A stretch of 22,839 nt of DNA from Chara braunii (lineage: Eukaryota > Streptophyta > Charophyceae > Charales > Characeae), in assembly GCA_003427395.1 (NCBI GenBank), contig BFEA01000279.1, positions 325,987 through 348,825 of the forward strand, given 5' to 3'. Position numbers and translations under genes: made by a program. The stretch's first letter is position 1. Each line of letters opens with the position of its first letter. Below the pieces are notes generated by a model. It saw only the letters and a list, made by a program, of their open reading frames with translations, was not told where the DNA came from and did not search any database. Positions 17,008 to 22,839 of this stretch are shown here, piece by piece.

Positions 17008-18664
17008 ATGGCGAACTTCGACACAGGCAGAGAAGCGGCGGCAGGTGAGGGCAGAGTAGGATCTTGCACGGCGGTGCGTCGACAACGGTATGACCCATCG
17101 TTTTATAGCCATCTACCACCACACAAGCAGCCGCTGCCCCCGTCGGACGAGGAACCGGAGATGGAGGAACTCAAAACGTTACCTTTGGGCAGTTGGTCGA
17201 TGCAGATGTGGTCGCAGACGGTGGCAGCTGGCGGGTCCTCGCGCAACGCGGGTGGCGAGTTCACGTCCCTCCTGCAGGAAGGCTTGGAAGACGACGACGA
17301 CGGGCCGGTTGATCTAAGGTTCGGCTTGTCGTCCGATGGTGCGACGGCAGCGACCCGTACGTTCATGATCAAACCCGAACCCTCGCCACGTTCCCTTCAA
17401 CGTGCAGGAGATGCGCACACCCAACAGTGCACACTTGAAGTCGGTGTGTCTGTTAATGCTGGTGTTCGGTCTTCACCTTCTAACCAGCAGCATGGCAAGA
17501 GTGCGTGGTCCTGCGAACAGAGTAGAGACGGTTGCCCCGCGCCTGCCGGATTGGCAACGGACCACATGCGCATCGGCGGTGGTCGTTTGAACATGCCGAA
17601 CGTGAGCATAACTACGCACGCGAACTTGAGAGACGACGCCGCTTGCAGACCACCGGCGTGTCCACAACCTACCATGGACAACATCATTCGAGGAGTGTCT
17701 AACATGCGGGCACACAGTGATGGCGGCGTTCAAGATTTTGTGATGACGCCAACGATGGAGACACGGAGGAGATGGAGGCAGTGGACGACGACGATGAAGT
17801 CGAAATTCGGCCGTTGGGGAAGGCGACAGGGAGGGGGAAAGGAGCGGGTAGAGGCAGTGGTCGTGGTTGATCCGGTGGGCGGGGCGACAAAGGAGGCGCA
17901 TGAGACGATGGTGGGAAGTCGGCGACATATTGGTCGACGGGCGAGCAATTGCGGCTTGTGAGATGTAAGAGGGAGCAAGACATGGACCTGGCAGGGCTGG
18001 GTCACAATTACAGCCGGATGCGAACGAAGGAGTGGAAGTGGGACGACATTGCAAAACAGATAGCCAACATGGGGACACCGAAAGAATTCGATGACTGTTT
18101 CAGTGGGACAATATATTTCAGAACTACGAGAAGATACATAGATTTTAGGTGAAGAGCGGCGAGGCGGATTTCTTCAGGTTGTCGAACAAAGAGCGGAAGG
18201 AGCACAATTTCAGGTTCATGATGGAGAGGGTGTTGAACAACAAGATCCATGCGGGCATGTTGGGCAACCACACCATTTTCCCTCCCAACATCGCCGACAC
18301 TGGTAGTTCGAAAGGGGTGCAGTTACCGAGGCGAGGAGCGGGAGGTGGGGAGTCTGTCGGAAGTGAAGCCGGGGGTGATGGCGGCATGGACGACCATTCT
18401 TCGGCTAGGGACTCTGATCAAAACGCAGGTAGCGGGGCCCAAGGCGGAAAGCGGAAGAATGCACGTCACCAGACTTTCGAGGCAATCACTAATGTGATGG
18501 ACCGACATGGCCAACTCATGGCGTCGACGATCGATTCGTCGAGCAAGCGGCAGTGCAGTATCTTGACTAGGCAATGCGACATATTGGAGCAGGAGGTAGC
18601 GGTTCAAAGAGCGCATTAAAAGATGATGTGCCACACTCTCATGGAGATCGTTGCCACCATTTGA
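17008..18664 (+). pseudogene. Trihelix (Myb/SANT-like) DNA-binding protein, decayed
   Basis: ATG at 17008 opens a 317-codon frame with a Ser/Pro-rich, acidic N-terminal region (HLPPHKQPLPPSDEEPEMEE). Near 17735 the sense moves to another frame, reading DTEEMEAVDDDDEVEIRPLG, a GR-rich stretch with two TGA stops, and then the DNA-binding domain. That domain has the three spaced Trp of trihelix proteins: TYWSTGEQ, KEWKWDDIA and, after a one-base loss near 18095, WDNIFQNYEKIHRF. A TAG follows where Gln is likely, then SGEADFFRLSNKER. The C-terminal half (18149-18619) includes a putative helical segment, KRQCSILTRQCDILEQEVAV. TAA at 18617 and TGA at 18662 end it. The intact protein would be a nuclear DNA-binding factor or a transposon-derived accessory protein. 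I recall very similar multicopy hypothetical proteins in charophytes. Confidence 0.75.
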
Positions 18665-18747
18665 GGTCGTTCGACGATGTGAACCCTTCCTTCGTGTGTT
18701 GTTTGTCATTCCGCTCTTGCACTTGTCAGGGTCTTCCTACGCTCATA

Positions 18748-19287
18748 GACATCCCAATCGGGAGGCATACCGCACCCAGTCACCACGATAGCACGGGGTG
18801 CCCTATCTCTTCTATGGATGCACCCTGCCGGCTGCTTCAAAACTCAACATTCGCACACTGGTTGCTGCCCTTCAAATCTGAACATTCGCACACCGGTTGC
18901 TGCGGGTTGGAGGCAGTGTGGGGCGAATGGAGTCTTCGGTCTGCAGTTCGCCCTTTGGTTGGTTGCTGTGGAATGTGCAACAAAAAAAGTGGTATGCGTG
19001 TGCTGACGCAAAGAAGAAGCTTGGCGTGCTGTTGGGGACCCCGAAATTGATAACTAAGGGGTCGAAAAATGGTGGCACCAACACGAGGGATTTACCGGTT
19101 GGATGCACAACGTGGAGCTTAGCACGGGCATACTATCTATCGATTGTCTATCGACGACGCTGAAACTTGGGGGGGGGGGGGGGGTCAGGTTTGAAGGGCT
19201 GCCTGGGCAGGGTGCTTCCATAGCAGAGATAGGGCACCCTGTGCTATCGTGGTGACTGGGTGCGGTATGCCTCCCGACTGGGATGTC
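18748..19287. mobile_element. Foldback (inverted-repeat) element
   Basis: The arms at 18748-18829 and 19206-19287 are both 82 bp and match in inverted orientation at 78 of 82 positions by eye. Weaker pairing extends inwards by about 20 bp. Outer ends read GACATCCCAATCGGGAGGCA and, inverted, the same with one change. The loop holds a 23-bp direct repeat (18846-18868 and 18881-18903, AACATTCGCACACTGGTTGC with one change) and a G16 run. No transposase is encoded. It is probably a MITE-like or foldback insertion; a target-site duplication is not obvious. Confidence 0.8.
19169..19184 (+). repeat. Homopolymer G16
   Basis: A run of 16 G inside the foldback element. Its length may be uncertain because such runs are sequenced poorly. 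Confidence 0.9.
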
Positions 19288-19819
19288 ATCGGGCCAACTG
19301 TCTGCTGAGTTCGGGAGTATTCTGCCTATGCTTGCACGCGGCCAGGGAGAGTTGGCCTTGGTCGATACCTTCCATCCAGGGTACATGAGGTCTGAGTGAC
19401 TACATCTGCTAAGTATCTCATCTGTGTCGGGAACTGAGTGTGTGATACATAGGGGTGTGGGGAAGGGATAGGGCATACGATACCGTAGGTGGCAGCGCCG
19501 TCAGAGCGGTCTCGCTCGGGGAGTGTAGTACCCGCTCCGATAGCGTAGGAAAGCTCGGCGCGCCACTATTCTTGGCGGGGTTGCCATCTACGGCCGAGCG
19601 ACAGGGTTCCACCTAGGCTGTCTCCAACCTGCACAACCTTTGTAAAAAATAAAGAAATTAATTTTTTTCTATTTTTGTTCTATTTTTTTTCTTTTTTTCG
19701 GTCCTCTGCGTAGTCGATCGTGTGCCTATTGGGTTGATTGTTGTGCTGATCTTTCTTCTGATCATTCCCTATGAGTCATCGTCGCTCTCCGACCGTTGAA
19801 AGGACAAGACCGCCAGCAG
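19288..19819. other. Spacer between the two plus-strand genes
   Basis: No gene is recognised. It contains a T-rich stretch at 19660-19700. The segment just before 19820 probably belongs to the promoter of the downstream gene. Confidence 0.4.
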
Positions 19820-19826
19820 TATAAAT
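19820..19826 (+). promoter_or_regulatory. Candidate TATA box of the downstream gene
   Basis: TATAAAT stands alone in GC-rich sequence about 275 bp before the open frame at 20095. Distance and orientation are plausible for a plant-type promoter with a leader; there is no further support. Confidence 0.4.
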
Positions 19827-20094
19827 CACGGTCCACAACTGGGCGAACCACTCCGCGCCAACGTTCACCGTCGTCGCGGATCCTGCAATACCTCCACTCC
19901 CTCGCTGTCATCCGCTCCCAGCGCGCCATCAGCGTCCATCGTCAGCCACGTACACAAGCAGCCACCTTGTAAATCGCACGAAGCGGGACATTCTTCGTGA
20001 AGGTGGTACTCGTACTCCTTGCCAATGTGGAACGTCGTTGGCTCACCTCCGCGACGGACGTCTACAACCATAAGGCGTTGCGGGACGTAGTAGC

Positions 20095-21825
20095 GTGGCG
20101 TCGGGAAAGGCCGTGTCTCCAAGTGCTGGAGGCGGTTCTCGTGCACACGACAAGAAGCGTGATGCACCTCATAACGACGCTGGAGGAGCGGACAGAGGAG
20201 GGCGGCAAGTGAAGGAAGCGAAAAAGGATCGTCGAGACGGCGCGCCATTCAGCGGTGACCAAACGGACGGGGATGGGTGGGGAAGAACAAGCGGGACTGA
20301 TGATAATGACGTCTTCTCGACGGGCGCTCCTGGCGTTCAGCTGCCGCCACTGCCGTCGAATGTTCGTGCAATCGCTGGGGGGTCATCTGCGCAGGCGACG
20401 ACTCACGACGAGCGCATCATTCACGTTGAAGTGAATGAAGACGCGCGGGTGGACGAAGGCCAAGGCGCTGCGGTGCCCGAACGTAGCGCAATGCAGCCCG
20501 TTACACTGCCGCAGACGCCACGTCAGCAGCGCACAGTTGTGGCCACAGGGGGAGCGACGCCCAGAGAGGTAGTCCCACTGCCAGCAACACCACGTTAGCA
20601 TCGCACGGGCGATAATGTCGGATTTGGTGCTACGCCCGCCACTGCGACGGCGGTGGAACCGTCGCAACCCCGCCACGCAGGTGTGGACGTGGGAGCTGTG
20701 GCAGGAGCACCACAGGGGGCGACGGCGGAAGGTCGCAGGGAGGAGGACGTGGCAAGCGCAACGGAGGTTGCACGTACGGAGAAGAAGAGGGCGGGCAAGG
20801 ATGACGAACCTCTCGTCAACAGGGTGCACAAAGACAAATTGGTGAAAGATCTGGCAGAGCGGGCGAGACTGTGGGTCGACGACAAATCATTATGGACGTC
20901 TGGGGAGGGGCACAAACTCTACAATATCATCAACGAGACACGTGAGCACCTCGTCGCCGTCGCAAGCGGGCTTCCACTCGCGAACGTCCCGAGAAGTGTC
21001 GCCATGCCCAGATCCAACATCGTGTAGATCAGGATCACGGATGCAAGGCAGTTGCAAGGAGCAATGAGCCGCACATCGAAAGTCCAGAGTGTGGCCTTGC
21101 GGGTTTTGGATGGCTGGGTCTTGAAATCGGGCACCAGAGAGCGAGCATACAATGTCGCCTTCCAGTACGTACTGGAATCTGTGGCGACCGACATCGTGTG
21201 CGTGATGTGGCATGGTGAGGAGTGGAGTAACATCGTCAGCCCCACTGTTTGCGCGCACACGCTAGGCATGGGGATGGACCTCCCGCTGTGGTTTGTTGGG
21301 GTGCACATCGAAGACAGGCCGGCAAACGACGAGATGGCGGCGTACTAGGAGGCAACTGTGATGCAACTTATCGCAGTATTTAGCACGGCGGTCGAAACGA
21401 CCCAAAACGTCGATGGGAGACGCGTCGCACATGAACGTATGTCTCATCTCGCTGAAAGCTTCAAGGAGCTATTGGCGGCGTGCATGTGGATCATGTGAAT
21501 GGCAAGAGATGATCTGCACTTGCATTACGAAGCCTTCTACTTCGCCAACATGCTCGCCAAGCCCCCGCTCGTCGCGTCCATGCACTGTCTGTTCGATCAT
21601 CGACGACACATCATGTCTGCAGACTCTGCACCCAACTCCTCGACCGAACGGCTGAGGAAGGCGCAGGTGATGTTGGGGCACTCCCCGAACTTCCTGCCGA
21701 ACTGGGCGCCTTGTGGCGTTAAGTTCCAACATGACGCCAGCTTGTCGGGGCCCGACGAGGCGAGAGGGCTTCAGTGGTTGGGGACAGGGCCAACCTCCGC
21801 CGCCGCCGACGAAGATGACGAGTAG
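20095..21825 (+). pseudogene. Unknown protein, 577-codon frame with four internal stops
   Basis: One reading frame runs from GTG at 20095 (no ATG in frame; TAA shortly upstream) to TAG at 21823-21825 without a single frameshift. It is interrupted by TAG at 20596, TAG at 21025, TAG at 21346 and TGA at 21496. Residues 1 to about 230 are low-complexity, charged and Gly/Ala/Pro-rich (VQLPPLPSNVRAIAGG). The rest looks globular and probably helical: HKDKLVKDLAERARLWVDD, SVALRVLDGWVLKSGT, DIVCVMWHGEEWSNIV, DLHLHYEAFYFANMLAKP, ERLRKAQVMLGHSPNFLPNW. The C-terminus is acidic (DEDDE). I recognise no described domain; it resembles, from memory, hypothetical proteins repeated in charophyte genomes. It follows the trihelix pseudogene on the same strand. 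Confidence 0.6.
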
Positions 21826-21893
21826 GAGTGAAGTGGAGAGGGGGGCGTGCGGCGAAGACGAACATGACGATGTCGCGATGATGAAAATGCTGC

Positions 21894-21913
21894 AATGATG
21901 ATGATGCTGCTGC

Positions 21914-21948
<35 letters not shown>

Positions 21949-21970
21949 GTGATCATGATGATGATGAACG

Positions 21971-22004
<34 letters not shown>

Positions 22005-22225
22005 AATGATGATGATGATGATGATGATGCTGATAATGATGATGATGATGATGATGATTTTTATGCTGATGACGATGGCGATGATGATGATGATGATGAC
22101 GATGATGATGATGATGATGATTATGGGAATGACAGTGAACTTGATCATTACGACGATGATGATAATGATGATAATAATAATGATGACGACCACGGTGATG
22201 ACGATGATGATGGCGACTGTGATGA
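21894..22225. repeat. GAT trinucleotide array
   Basis: About 330 bp of ATG/GAT repeats with scattered interruptions (GCTGCTGCT, AACGTGATC, TTTTTATGC). In the plus GAT frame it would encode Asp-rich sequence; the poly-Met, poly-His and poly-Ile frames are artefacts. It begins about 70 bp after the stop of the preceding pseudogene, so it could be a lost acidic tail or an independent microsatellite. Confidence 0.93.
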
Positions 22226-22839
22226 CGAGTTGGCAATGTGGGAGAAACCGCAAAGGGCCCTACATGGTGCCCGTCATTGGTTGTAGGTGGCGCTATATTT
22301 TTCGTAATTTTAATTTGGCAGGCATTGCAGTAGACGACCAGTTTTAGCGTACGGTTATTACGCCGGTCCAGTTCTTGTTTTTTTTTTTTGTTTTTTTTTT
22401 TTTTGTGTACGAAAGGCTCGCTTCGTGCGCCTGTTTGTCCCTTCCCAAGACGTTGATGATGACGACGTGCATTTGTGTGGCAGCCAGGGGGCCTTTTTAT
22501 TTTAGAGGGCAATCACCCATTCCAAGTTCGCGTCCAGTAGAACTGATGGTGAGTGTGAACAATATTAATTGGTGCAGTTTAGCGACTTTTTTTGGTGTAT
22601 CATTTTCAAAAGACCTTGCCAGCTATGAATGCCCCCGGGCGGCGGCCAAGCGCGGCGAAGTCCGCGGCCGCGGCCAGGTCCGCAACCCCGCGGACGCGTC
22701 TGAGCAGATGTGCGACTTCGCAGACGCATGGCGGCCTGTTAGGGAGGAGCACAAAAAATTTCAGTGGTGGCATGGGGCGGTGCATCCCCAGCTCCAGCGC
22801 CTCAAGCAAAAAAAGACAAAAAAAAAACAATATTTGGGG
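22226..22839. other. Non-coding 3' region with T runs
   Basis: T runs lie at 22378-22389 and 22391-22404, followed by a GC-rich patch (22625-22690) with CGCGGACGC and GCAGACGC words. I see no supported gene. The open frames here lack recognisable products. Confidence 0.45.

Noticed and set aside
16278-17069. Overlapping 121-218 codon frames on both strands upstream of the trihelix gene
   Set aside because: Several frames are open simultaneously in GC-rich DNA and none shows a domain or conserved pattern.
21771-22512. Poly-His, poly-Ile and poly-Met open frames over the GAT array
   Set aside because: They are automatic translations of a trinucleotide repeat in other frames, with no flanking domain.

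Overview
The window looks like heterochromatic or accessory DNA from the nuclear genome of a streptophyte, most likely a charophyte green alga such as Chara. The reasons are a plant-type Ty3/gypsy retroelement primed by tRNA-Asp, plant-mitochondrion-type tRNA genes embedded in nuclear satellite DNA, a trihelix (Myb/SANT-like) gene remnant, and very abundant tandem repeats. The species assignment is inference. N bases at 8151 and between about 9619 and 10022 mark a poorly assembled stretch. I see no intact protein-coding gene: every recognisable gene is broken by stops or frameshifts.

Region 1 (1 to about 9243, minus strand) is one decayed Ty3/gypsy LTR retrotransposon. Read 5' to 3' on the minus strand it has a probable 5' LTR (about 9243-8725), a tRNA-Asp-type primer binding site (8720-8701), a leader that unusually carries several copies of a two-part protein module (A and B modules, 8690-5815), gag (5789-4446), protease (4425-3772), a pol linker, reverse transcriptase with an intact YIDD box, RNase H, an acidic spacer, integrase (ending at 357), and a 42-bp tandem array (about 298-1). 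The 3' LTR would lie outside the window. Two more open frames (9244-9677, 9921-10355), related in layout to the A and B modules, lie beyond the LTR.

Region 2 (10360-14100) is satellite-rich. A 43-50 bp array (10360-10810) abuts a nuclear insertion of mitochondrial DNA (10821 to about 11300) that carries the 3' end of nad3 followed by trnV(UAC), trnD(GUC), trnS(GCU), trnA(UGC) and a truncated trnT(GGU). Beyond it come a 41-43 bp GC/AT-alternating array (about 11510-12240) and a TGCGCA-rich array (12660-13380) with degenerate flanks.

Region 3 (14100-16420) has a purine tract, an 83-bp satellite whose every unit holds a hairpin, a CA/CG/GA microsatellite block, and a cluster of TCCTAAA/TTTAGGA inverted repeats.

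Region 4 (17008-22230, plus strand) has two decayed genes in the same orientation: a trihelix DNA-binding protein pseudogene (17008-18664) and an unrecognised gene (20095-21825) that keeps one reading frame for 577 codons apart from four internal stops. Between them lies an approximately 540-bp foldback element with 82-bp arms (18748-19287). A GAT trinucleotide array (21894-22225) follows the second gene. The pairing of a DNA-binding-protein gene with an unknown gene raises the possibility of a two-gene mobile element, but no transposase or terminal repeat was found.
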